This document shows positions 25,747 through 35,622 of a DNA stretch of 64,000 nt, in pieces. This DNA comes from Platycnemis pennipes (taxonomy: Eukaryota; Arthropoda; Insecta; Odonata; Platycnemididae). The notes under the pieces were generated by a model. It saw nothing but the letters and a program-made list of their open reading frames with translations, was not told the DNA's origin and searched no databases. The DNA lies in NCBI GenBank assembly GCA_933228895.1, contig OW121846.1:74474064-74538063 (forward strand), written 5' to 3'. A program made the translations under genes and the position numbers. Each line of letters starts with the position of its first letter. Positions within the stretch are counted from its first letter, which is position 1.

Positions 25747-26052
25747 CAGTGGTGTAAAGAAGGTATTGAGTTTATACCCCCCGAAAAACAAGTTTACCTG
25801 AATTCGTAAATTATCACTTCTATCGCTTGGCATACGTTTAACGCTCTACCAACACTTCTCCACACATGGCTCAACTATAAAATGACGCGAGATGGTCAAC
25901 TGTTTTGAAACTCAACTGGTTTGAAAATAGTTGGCACCGTTTTCCGCAACCGGAACGACTGAACTGCTACAACATACATTTCATATCATTTTACGATGGG
26001 GCACATAAATATAAATGAAACCCCCCAGAAGGAAATCCTGCGTACGCCACTG
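25747..26052. mobile_element. hAT MITE (306 bp)
   Basis: Perfect 8-bp target duplication CTCCACAC at 25739-25746 and 26053-26060, with terminal inverted repeats CAGTGG[T/C]GTA. This is the standard hAT signature. It splits the Penelope-like RT, so it is younger than that insertion. Non-autonomous; no coding content. Confidence 0.95.
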
Positions 26053-26430
26053 CTCCACACATCTCTAGCACTCAATTCTCCTGGACTTTATCAATTTCAT
26101 TCTTCCTCGTAATTCCTTTACTTTTGATAACTTCTACCTTCAAACGAGGGGCTATGCCATGGGATGTAGGTTTAGCCCCTCCTATGCAAACCTTTTTCTC
26201 CACCTCCTTGAAGAACCCTTTCTGTCCACATGCCTCATCAAGCCTGTTCTCTGGCTCCGATATATTGATGATAGCTTTATCCATTGACCCTAGGATATCG
26301 ACTCCTCCCTCACTTCTCTTAGCGCCTCCTCTTCCGTTTCCTTCCCCTGTATTCTCTCCTCCTTTCACATTACTTTCCTTAATGTCGATATCTATCTGAT
26401 GTGGACTATCTAACATATTTCCATGTAGTA

Positions 26431-26526
26431 GCCTAGTTGCATGTCAATATGGCATGCTTGGTAATCGTCACCCCCTGCCACACACCCTCGCGGTGGCTAG
26501 CAGGGTATTGCGTAGATGTAGATGTA
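26431..26526 (+). mobile_element. CR1/Jockey-type element, 3' end fragment
   Basis: Contains TAGTTGCATGTCAATA, CACCCCCTGCCACACACC, a GGTGGCTAGCAGGGTATT block and terminal GTAGATGTAGATGTA, the same 3' end as the RT-bearing copy at 31345-32512. Confidence 0.85.
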
Positions 26527-26970
26527 TCCCCCTTTCCAATAACAAATTCAATACCTCTCCATATCAAACCGCTAATAAATAACAGTACCTACATTATAAT
26601 AGCTGCCATCTCCATCACACTGAAAGGTTCCGCCCTTACTCTCTTCCAAAACATCTTAAATAAACCCTACTCCCACGGAACTCTTCCTCGCAGTAGCAAA
26701 AATAACCTTTGTATTTGTATAACTTACTTCCCTGGCATACAAACACACCATCAAAGACCTTCTCCCCATCCTCTGCTAATCATGCCACCACCAATTTTTT
26801 TCCCCAAATGCCCAAATCTCACCTTCAAACGACCCCCAAACGTCTCTGGTATTCTTAAAGACACCACACCTCTGACCAAATCTCAGCCCCCTTCCAAAGC
26901 ATCCCCTCCCCCGGCAAAGCGCGACATGTAAAACTTATCCCAGCCTCTTCTCAAACAATTCCTTTTCATA

Positions 26971-27140
26971 CGAGAGTAAAATCGAGTACAATTAGTTCAT
27001 CCACACAATTTATTTGGTAGAGCCTACCGGTTTCAACACTGTCGTGTCATTTTCAAGGGTCAAATACGACAGTGTTGAAACCGGTAGGCTCTACCTAATA
27101 GATTGTGTGGATGAACTAATTGTACTTGATTTTACTCTCG
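26971..27140. repeat. Hairpin with hammerhead-like core (Penelope pLTR-like)
   Basis: Arms 26971-27045 and 27066-27140 (75 nt each, loop 20 nt) are near-perfect inverted copies. Each arm, read outward, contains AGTGTTGAAACCGGTAGG. On the minus strand, 27028-27058 reads TGACAC-GACA-GTGTTGAAACC, so ACAC/GTGT can pair to form a stem II before GAAAC; the preceding CTGA(N)GA box is degenerate (CTTGAAAA). It lies about 30 bp after the Penelope-like element. Inverted pLTRs with hammerhead motifs are known for Penelope-like elements; that identity is inferred here. Confidence 0.65.
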
Positions 27141-27144
27141 CATT

Positions 27145-30100
27145 ACATGAAATTCCACAAAGCAAACTCGCGAACCATGGATGATAATTCTTTTTCATTT
27201 CTCTTCCCACAGTTCCCTACATCTCCTGCACCAACTTGGTATTGCCTAACTTCTTCTTTTTCGAAGGATGGGTCGCTTCCAAAATTTTACCGATCCCGCT
27301 GCCGATTCCATCGATTCCTTTGAAAAATATCACTTGGTTTGAGTATATACACAGTCCGTCGATCACTATCACGCTCTTCAGATCGACTCAAAAGGTAAAA
27401 TGTTAGGAAAGGGACGATAGAAATGAGACAACCCGGGATAATAACGATTATTCTTTCATTCTGAGCGCTGAAAAGATTTTCTTGCAAGCCCTATTGTTGA
27501 TTACCTCCATCGCAACCGCATGTTCAGGGCAAACCTCTAGAGAATGACAGAGATTAATCCCGTTAGAATTCTGGCCGGGCCTGAAAGTTTCTGTGACATG
27601 CAATGAATACTTCAAGAACGAGTGCAAGTGTCGTGACGAAGACCATGACCATGCACTGGTCGTAAGAAGAGTTTATCGACTCAACTTACACTTACTAATT
27701 GCGCTTTCCGTGGACCATTGCGAACTTAGACACTTGGGGATTAAATACCTTAATCCCCAATCTTACCACAAGGTGGCATATTTTTCAGAGACCTAAGACC
27801 CCCAACTTCCGCATTATTTCCAGCATCTTTCCACGAATTCAATGGTGGGTTGGGCGCTATGCAATAAGCAGGGGGTATACTCAGCACTCCGTAGTAACAC
27901 GTTACAATCGATACAGATTCGAATATTTCCATGAAATATCCCGTGTTTGAAAATCCTTTCCTACTACGCCAAATCAAATTTATTATCATGATGTTTGATC
28001 ATGCAATCAAAGAGCCAGGGATATCCAATTACGGGTGATTGCCAAATTAGTCAATATGCAAGAATTCTTTATAACCGAACAAGCACACAGCCGTGAAATA
28101 GGAATTTGCTCATCATAAATCGTACCACGCGTTTTCATCGTTCTAATAACCGGACTGAATTTAAATTGAAAGTGATTTGAATTTACGTATGTTACGGTTA
28201 TAACCTCAACGCATGAACTAGGTTTTAGTTCTTTTCAGAAGCTGCGAAAACGAGAGGAATCAATCAGTTTTGTTAATGAGCTCTAAAGCTCGTTGACTCT
28301 ATAGGTGCATGTATGTAAAAATTAACGGAATAGTTTATGCGAGTCCTTAGAGAGAGATTAAACCATGTTCAAGGAAGAGATGAAAAGTATCGTAAAAATT
28401 GCTTCGATTTTGTCTGAAACATTCTAGTTTAATCCTCATTTATCATCAACAACAGCCGGGCTGCATTTTCATTCGAGGTATCAAATAAAGCACGGAAATT
28501 TCTATTGACGGAAGTTACTTGCACGCAAGACTAAAATGAAAACACAACATCTGCTAAACGCTCTAAATGCTGGGTGGTGTCATAAAAACTGTGTTTTTGC
28601 GAAGCCATTCTTCGGCAGAAAACGGCAGCTGCTGGTTGGTGCCGGGAGGAGACAGTGCATCTGTCCGGAAGGTGATGCATGGCACCCGCAAAGGCTATAT
28701 ATACCCTTCCGGCAGGATATGCGAGATCCGTAACAGAAATGTTTGGCTTCAGAATTTTATAGCGGTTGAGAGAGAGAGAAAAAACATTCACATGAGGGTA
28801 TCACGATCAATTTGTAGTAGTGACGTGACTGATACAAAGCGTAAGACGGAAATTACGATCAGAATGAATATGAGAATAAGGGCCAAGAAATTTGGCAGCA
28901 GGTCTGCTTTCCAAAGATTTTAAAGGAAGTTTGAAGATTGCAGCAAATTAAGTCACCTCTCGTACTGATATTCTTTGCTCGAAGTGGCACATGACTCTTG
29001 AAAACCTTGTTTCAAATTCTAAAATTGAATTCAAATTGAATTGAAAAATTCAATTGAAAAAAATTCAAAATTCTTTCTTTAAAAAGTTAGAGCTCAAACG
29101 AAATCGGCAAGGCTGTGTCTTAAGATGGCACGAGACAAAGCACAACAAACAAGACGATGGACGGGTTTAAAACAATTCCGACTAAATACCAGAACAGAGG
29201 TTATCAACACCATCATGCTAATGATTTATTTGACAACCGAGCTTGACCAGCTATCTTTGCAGGAAATTCTTATTGCATCATGAACTTCAAGCATGAACCT
29301 TACTGTTAGCTCTAAAACATTACGCGTACAGCTGTTTCGTCGAGTTACTTTCACTGTCACAATAATATATATTTAATAAGATTCACCATCTTTCATAGCT
29401 TCCGAAGCAGAATGATTGTCTGTCGAGGGGTCTGCCACTACCTTAGTGGCGCTTTGTATGCAGGGAGATGACGGCTAGCACAAGTTGAGCAATGTAAGCA
29501 TGGAATTCTGGAACGAATCCCATGAAAACTTACCACATTCCACCCATATTTATGGATACCCGATTACCAGATTCACATCGATTTTTCGTAGCTTCCCGCT
29601 TTTAAACGCAAGTGGATTTTCATAATGATGAAATGCTTTTTCGCTCCTCAAATTTCAACATCAGATTTGCTATGTTTGGAAAACCAGATTGGCGCAAACA
29701 AAGCAATTCTTTTAATGAGTACGGATGACCTAAAACTTTTAATACTACACCATATTATAATTAATCGTACTTACTACAGCTCTTACCCCGAAACTAGGAT
29801 GAAATTAGTCACTTTAGCCATTCCTACACACACAACAAAAAGTAGACTCGTCCTCCGTACCGACGAGAGGGAGCGCTTAAGACTTATGCTGGACCTCAGA
29901 ATTAATTTATTGGTAGTAGAGCAGCATGGAGGAGTATAAATAAGTTTCTACGAACAACAACTGGTAACGTTATATCGTACCGTATAACCTAACTTACTTC
30001 AGAGTTTAACCCTCAGACAAATGGAGCGTAACCGACCTGGCTACCACGGCCGAATACGCGGCATTTAGTTCAATAAATTCACACAATAGATAATCCCAAA

Positions 30101-31344
30101 ATAAATACTGGAGCACTATAAGTAATTTCAGAACAATAGGTGAAGAGACTATATTTATAATTAAATTTTCTGTTGACTGAATAATCTCAATTAGAGGGTC
30201 TTACAACGCCTTGTAAATACAATGGTACTCATACAATTCATAATTGTGGGTAAATATTTATTGCTTCAAACGAAGAAAATTCATTTGACCCCACCATCAG
30301 AATTAACACTTCGTTTTCATCATGTGTCGACACCTTCAATGCTTCATGCACGCACATTGTCTAAAATTACGAAATATATGCCAAATTAATTTAAAAAAAT
30401 AACATTCTAGTTAGGAATACAGGTGCAGACCGAATAGAACGTGCGATTTTTCAAGTTAATGAGAAAGAGGCAACTATAAAACCCCTGGGAAAGATGCATA
30501 CTCGGCAGTAATCACGGCAGAGTTCGCCGAAGAAGTATCATTGTTCTTCCTATTACCTGACTTCTAACAACTTCCTCTCCCACGGCATCGCTGGAAAAAC
30601 TTCCGCAGCGAGAACATATAATGGAAAGTTTCCCGTTTGAGAACGCGGGCCGCAATGGCGACCTTGCCCGAAGACTACAACCAACGAGTCTTCAACGAAA
30701 TGAAAATTAACTCCGAGCCCTTTAAAGTACGCGGATAGGATGTCATCACAACTGAGAACACCTGAGAAGTTCTGCCAGCAGGCGGGGTTCCATGCAGCAG
30801 TAACGGAGAATGAGAGAAGCCTTGACGTCACCACAGTAGCAAAGACCTTGGACCGAGCGGAACCGCGTACCGTGGGACGGGAAGTAAATTAGTAACAGGA
30901 CAGTAGCACCCGTCGTCACCTTAAAAGTTAATATTTTAGGCGTGCAGGGATCCACCGGTTTCATGGCTGTGGCATGACTTATAATTTGAAACGATACTCA
31001 TCACCGTAAATGAACTTGTACAGAAAGAAACATAACCGATACACGCGGGTGAGTCAAACTTTCATTTGGATGATCGATCCATTGCAATAAGATTACTCAT
31101 ATCCACTTTCTTATAGTATCAAAGGTATTTACATGAAGATTAAGTCTCTTGAAAGCGTTTACCATGCTTCTGATATGGGAAACACTACATTTTGATTAGA
31201 CCTTTCCATCCCATAGGAACTACATAATTGTAAATTTATGAAAAACTGCCAAAATTATGCCGATATGTAAACGCAAGTCAGTGAACAACTCCGTACTTAC
31301 CATTCGCGAATGGACGTGGTTTCAATTATCACGATGGATAATCA
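27145..31344. other. Intronic stretch without recognised content
   Basis: Mixed composition. Open frames up to 118 codons (28567-28923 +) show no family motif. I see no terminal repeats that pair convincingly. Confidence 0.6.
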
Positions 31345-32512
31345 CGATTATTCGATTGATTTCCTACATGAACGGGTGCAAAGGGTTGTTTTGGACGGTG
31401 TTACCTCCCCGACAATTGAAGTCACTTCGGGTGTCCCACAAGGTAGTGTGATAGGTCCACTCCTGTTCCTTCTGTACATAAATGATATCAATAAGGTGGT
31501 CAAAAGTAAGCTTCGTCAATTTGCCGATGACGCAGTGGTGTATATGGAAATTCTAAGCCCAAATGATAAAGAATATTTAAATGACGACCTACAAGCAATT
31601 GAAAAATGGTGTGATACATAGCAGTTAGATTTAAATTTTTAAAAAATTGTAGCAACGAATTTTTGGAAAAAGGATTGTTCTCCTACTAGCACGTACAAAA
31701 TATGTAATAATTAATTAACGTGTAATCCATTAAATATCTCGGAATAAGACTGACACATGATCTTTCCTGGGGTAAACACATACGTGAAATTATGGGTCAA
31801 GCGAATCGTGAACTGGGATTCGTCAAAAGAGTACTGGGTAAATGTGACGATCATGTACGAGAAATCAGCTACTTTTTCCTTGTTAGACCCCATTTGGAAT
31901 ATGCTGCCAGTGTACGGGATCCCTACGAAACCAATCTAAATAACGAACTTGGACGTGTGCAGCGAAGATCGGCAAGATTTGTAAAGGGACGGTACGATAG
32001 CTATATTGGCGTAACCAGTCAATTTAAATGAATTAAAATGGGAATCATAGTCAGATTGTAGGTTGAAATTTAGACTAAATGTCTTAAATAAATTCCAAGA
32101 TAATATTTTCAGTGATGACGTTAAAAATATTTTGCGAACCCCAACTTATTATGGTAGACTGAACCATAATTACAAAATTAGAGAAATTGATTGCCCAATT
32201 GACAGATTCAAAATGTCCTTTTTTCCTCGTACAATTAGGGATGTGAACAGCGGTAAATATGTCCAATACGAGTAAAGCAATGTATAGCATATGTAGTTGC
32301 ATGCTGGTATAAGGACTTGAAGGTAACCCAACTAACAGCACGTTTTTGCATGCTTACTTTGCTATTTTTATCTTGTTAAATAGTGTAGTGTAGACTAATA
32401 TATTAATACTAATACTTTTTTATGCATGATATGTAGTGCATGTTTGGTGAGAATTCACCCCCTGCCACACACCTTTATGGTGGCATGCTGGGTATTATGT
32501 AGATGTAGATGA
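31345..32512 (+). pseudogene. CR1/Jockey-type non-LTR retrotransposon, 5'-truncated
   Basis: Encodes RT motifs QRVVLDGVTSPTIEVTSGVP, QGSVIGPLLFLLYINDI and QFADDAVVY (FADD catalytic box), ending at a stop near 31620. Then, in shifted frames, come LTHDLSWGKHI, GFVKRVLGKC, YFFLVRPHLEYAASV, VQRRSARFVKGRYDSY and a C-terminal tail, in the order of CR1/L2/Jockey-clade RTs. The 3' UTR ends in the CCCCCTGCCACACACC block and GTAGATGTAGATGA. This is the longest copy of the family in the window and gives the shorter 3' fragments their identity. Dead copy. Confidence 0.88.
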
Positions 32513-33006
32513 TGGCAAAGTCGACGATTTATTTTCACGGAATATTTCAAGAGCATAATTTCAATCGACTTTTTAAAATAATGTACACGTTTCTAATTAC
32601 TGGGCTTAACTGATCTAATTAATTGGTTGGTTTTCATTGATCACATATAGATTTTAAAAAGCCTCATACACATCATCAAAATTTTATTACCGAAATCTGA
32701 CTTCCCGCATACCAACCAGGAAGTTAAAATTGTTTTTTAAAGCTTCGTAAACTTTTTTTAAAATTTGTTTTGTAAAGCACGTCAAATGTGCTTGTTATTC
32801 AGCCTACTATCAGCATGAAGGCACGTAACAGTATCTATCCACCTACTTCACACGCAGCTGCGCCATGAAAAGAACGCGAAGTGAAATTTACATGCTCGAA
32901 AAAAATCTCCAATTTTTCGGGAAATTAGGAGGAGGATAGAAGAGAAGGATTTCGGGAGGATACAAGTGATAGCCTAGATGGCCGTTCCCACGGAGTATCA
33001 ACTTAC

Positions 33007-33174
33007 CTTCTCAAACTCCTCAAAACATAGCCTCCCCGGGTGCTCTGTTTTTCTCTTATCATCATACTCTTCAATCATTTGACGCACTTGCCAACCCGGG
33101 AGTTTGAATCCACACACATCCAGGGCTGTTTTGAGCTCGGATAAGTCAATATATCCATCTCCATTTTTATCGAT
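33007..33174 (-). CDS. Fim: Plastin exon: EF-hand headpiece
   Basis: First coding exon visible, 56 codons, phase 0 at both ends. Acceptor TTTGCAG on the minus strand precedes ATC; donor is GAGAAG|GTAAGT. It opens inside EF-hand 1, whose loop DKNGDGYIDLSE is a textbook 12-residue calcium loop (D1, N3, D5, D9, E12). EF-hand 2 follows, but its loop reads KTEHPGRLCFEE: acidic residues at positions 1 and 5 are gone, so calcium binding there is doubtful. The helix between them contains LPGWQVRQMIEEYDD, matching the LPGYKVREIIQ segment of plastins. The residues before EF-hand loop 1, including the start methionine, must come from an upstream exon not found here. Confidence 0.95.
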
Positions 33175-33486
33175 CTGCAAAGATGAGAAACGGAAGAACA
33201 TTAGCGTACAATAAATATTGCAGTCAAAAAGTTATATCTATAACATGGGTTATTGTACGGCACGAGCTTTTATTTTTCCCGCAAATATGTTTTTTGTACA
33301 CTTGGGTTTTGTAAGGTGCTTCAACAACTAAGGCTATGTCGAACGAAGCTAATATTTATTCGGGGAAGACGAGCAGGTAATGTAATGTCTACGGATTTAA
33401 ATTAATGTTATTTTTCTGAAAAGCAGTGGTGCAAAATGACCATGCTGTCGACGCACCCTAAATATTAACTCTACTACTCTACTACT

Positions 33487-34105
33487 ACGAGCGAAAACTG
33501 AGGTAATTTGCGTCCATTAAAAATCGGTTGGTGGTAATAGGATAGTGGTAGGAATTTTTCAGGGACTGGAAACAGGATGTAGAGAAACCCGGCGTCGTAA
33601 TTTATCTGCTTTCAACTAAAGGCGCCAAGGAGTCCACGCAAGGCCGTAGACAGATATTTTTTTCGGGGGGGTTCAATCATGCCAGTACCCCCCTAAAATA
33701 TATTTCTGGCTAGTGCCTTAGGGTACTGGTTTAGAGTATGGGATGAGGCCCAAAAAAAACTTTTTCAGGAGCGTTTCAATGATTCGGAGCTTGAGACGGT
33801 CCCCTTCGATTAACTGGTCAAAATAAGAAATATACCTACTCTATATTTGCCTCCAAATTTCGGGGGGGGGGGGGCGTTTGAACCCTCTGACCCCCCTCCG
33901 CACGCTACGGCCATGAATCCACGGTTTAACGTCCCATCCGACGGGGGGAGATCCGAATTCGAAGTGCTCTCCATACAGCATTCAAAATGGGCATTGGCAT
34001 TGGACAATGAAAAATCTGCCACCGCTGGGATGCGAACCCGGACTCTCAGAATGGAAATCCAGCATATTAGCCACCATATCAAACGACCCCAACATCGAAC
34101 CGTTA
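33487..34105 (-). mobile_element. tRNA-derived SINE, split by a hAT insertion
   Basis: Minus-strand copy of the SINE at 55760 and 62143. Head TGGTGGCTAATATGCTGG (A box) and GGGTTCGCATCCC (B box) at the high-coordinate end, then GTCGGATGGGACGTTAAACC, the GGCGCC block and CGACGCCGGGTTTCTCTAC. A 277-bp hAT MITE interrupts it at 33639-33915. Confidence 0.85.
33639..33915. mobile_element. hAT MITE inside a SINE (277 bp)
   Basis: Target duplication AGTCCACG/AATCCACG (33631-33638, 33916-33923) with terminal inverted repeats CA[A/T]GGCCGTAG. Subterminal G runs (CGGGGGGG near both ends) are typical of this kind of hAT element. The two SINE halves rejoin precisely across it. Confidence 0.88.
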
Positions 34106-34139
34106 AACCTTCGCTCTAAATCCTATAACAATCATCTGC

Positions 34140-34195
34140 TCAATTCCAAAGATTCGAACCCGCGACGTTTTGGCTACCACACGCGTAACTGATCT
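34140..34195 (-). repeat. tRNA-like fragment
   Basis: Minus strand carries TGTGGTAGCCAAAACG followed by GGGTTCGAATCTTTGG, an A-box and perfect B-box pair. No acceptor stem can be drawn, so it is a SINE head or tRNA relic, not a tRNA gene. Confidence 0.5.
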
Positions 34196-34599
34196 GAATA
34201 ACACCATCACTTGAGAATTTATAAATCGAAAATGTTAACAACGCTACACATCCATGGATAAAACGCTTAGGATGTTTAAACCAGGTTTATTAGGTAAATT
34301 AGGTTACAACACTCCTTTTAAAATTACACACAGAAAATCCAAACAGGCATGTACTTACTAGTAGTTACTCATGGTTACGAACCAAGAAGCACAGCCCAAA
34401 AGAACAACTCTTTTAATCAATTATATAACGCCTATGAACAATATGAATCTCTACTTGATGTAATTCGCATAAAAGAATATATGATATTCTATGAGAAAAT
34501 TTATAAAGAAATCCTATGTAAGAACTTCCGAACCACTAACAGTAATCCATTTTAATGCTATTGGGGGGAAGCGATCGACAGTTAGGATCATTTCCCTAT

Positions 34600-34860
34600 T
34601 TAGGATCGGTGGGAAACTAGGAAGAGGTCGAAATTTCCAGAGAACGGGTGAAATGAGGAGAGAAACTTAAGCGTCCGCTTTATCCTGCACCTAAGGAAAG
34701 ACGCCATCCGAAGGACGCAGTCCTTGACCTTGGGAGTTTCCCCCACAAAACTCAAGTAGGGTCCGGTAAACTAATGAAAAAGTCTGTCACTTACAGCACT
34801 CGAACCTGAACCTTCGGGATGGGAAACTGGTACACTATTTACCACATTAACCTGATCATA
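34600..34860 (-). mobile_element. tRNA-derived SINE, diverged copy
   Basis: Minus strand: ATGTGGTAAATAGTGTACC, CCCATCCCGAAGG, GGTTCGAGTGCTG, then AAGTTTCTCTCC in the tail. Same order of blocks as the 55760 SINE but much older. Confidence 0.6.
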
Positions 34861-34983
34861 GCTGATAAATGTCTTTTAAAAAATTAAAAATAACTAATTT
34901 AATTTCATAGCTAAAATAATTTCACATCGCACTCCAATAATAAATTTTCAATTTTGCAGCCGCGCCTGAGACATTTCTCATTT

Positions 34984-35066
34984 CATCTACATAATACCCT
35001 GCAAGCCACCACAAAGGTTCACACGCTGCACACGTTCAAGTTCGTTGAACTTGAATGTGTGCAGCG
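34984..35066. repeat. Head-to-head junction of CR1-like pieces
   Basis: A minus-oriented 3' end (CATCTACATAATACCCTGC, 34984-35018) is followed by a palindrome at 35024-35066 (CGCTGCACACGTTCAAG / CTTGAATGTGTGCAGCG) from which the plus-oriented copy continues. This looks like 5' inversion during reverse transcription (twin-priming type). Confidence 0.65.
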
Positions 35067-35622
35067 AAGATCGGCAAGATTTATAAAGGGACGGTACGAT
35101 TATTATATTATCGCAACCAGTCTATTAAATGAATTAAATTGGGAATCATTGTCAGATCGCAAGTTGAAATTTAGACTTAATCTCTTAAATAAATTCCAAG
35201 ACCATATTTTCAGTGATGATGTTAAAAATATTTTGCGGACCCCAACTTACTATAGTAGACTGGACCATAATCACAAAATTAGAGAAATTGATTGCCGAAC
35301 TGACAGATTCAAAATGTCCTTTTTTTCCTGGTGCTATTAGGGATATGAATAACGGTAAATATATCCAGTACGAGTGTAGCAATGGATAACAATGGTAGCT
35401 GCATGTTGGTATAAGGACTTAAAGCTAACCCAACTAACAGCAAGTTTTTGCATGTATGCTTGGTATTTTTATCTTTTTTTTAAATAGCGTAGTTTTGAAC
35501 AGTACCTATACAAGTACTAATCCTTTTTTATGCATGATATTTAGTGCATGTTTGGTGAGAGTTCACCCCCTGCCACACACCTTAATGGTGGCTTGCAGGG
35601 TATTATGTAGATGTAGATAAAG
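35045..35622 (+). pseudogene. CR1/Jockey-type element, 3' part
   Basis: Colinear with 31940-32512: VQRRSARFIKGRYDYY, ELNWESLSDRKLKFRLNLLN, ILRTPTYYSRLDHNHKIREI, then the 3' UTR with CACCCCCTGCCACACACC and GTAGATGTAGATAAA. The frame is open for 128 codons, less decayed than the 31.3 kb copy. Confidence 0.88.

Larger units (their letters stand above)
25265..26940 (+). pseudogene. Penelope-like retroelement, decayed, with two nested insertions
   Basis: Broken frames give ordered Penelope reverse-transcriptase motifs: FYILPKIHRP, SSCHSPT..STFVDFYLQP, then IDVTSLYTSIPP, then (after a 306-bp hAT insertion) GYAMGCRFSPSYANLFLH and WLRYIDDSF with the YIDD catalytic box, then PNLTFKRPPNVSGIL of the C-terminal region. 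A CR1-like 3' end is inserted at 26431-26526. Stops and shifts throughout make it non-functional. The hairpin at 26971-27140 lies just downstream where a pLTR would be expected. No GIY-YIG endonuclease is recognisable. Confidence 0.8.
19034..33006 (-). other. Plastin intron, 13973 bp
   Basis: Holds the hAT-like, foldback, Penelope-like and CR1-like elements listed separately. No recognisable content is seen in 20674-22011 (apart from moderately GC-rich stretches), 23003-25264, 27145-31344 and 32513-33006. A short AT-rich run of GAATT/AATTC palindromes lies at 29018-29070. Confidence 0.85.
85..33174 (-). other. Fim: Plastin/fimbrin gene, partial (six internal exons)
   Basis: Gene span on the minus strand. 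Plastins cross-link actin filaments through two actin-binding domains, each a pair of calponin-homology (CH) domains, behind a Ca-sensing EF-hand headpiece. Six exons join with unbroken phase (0-0, 0-2, 2-0, 0-2, 2-0, 0-1) to give 371 codons plus 1 nt, against about 630 codons for the family. Introns are 13973, 5085, 1262, 2677 and 8979 bp, all GT-AG. The piece covers the first EF-hand loop through CH2; CH3-CH4 continue past the left edge, and the initiating exon is above 33174 or outside the window. No frameshift or stop is seen, so the gene is probably functional. Confidence 0.96.

Noticed and set aside
28567..28923. 118-codon plus-strand frame
   Set aside because: No recognisable motif, no splice or promoter context, biased toward Arg/Ser; not supported as a gene.
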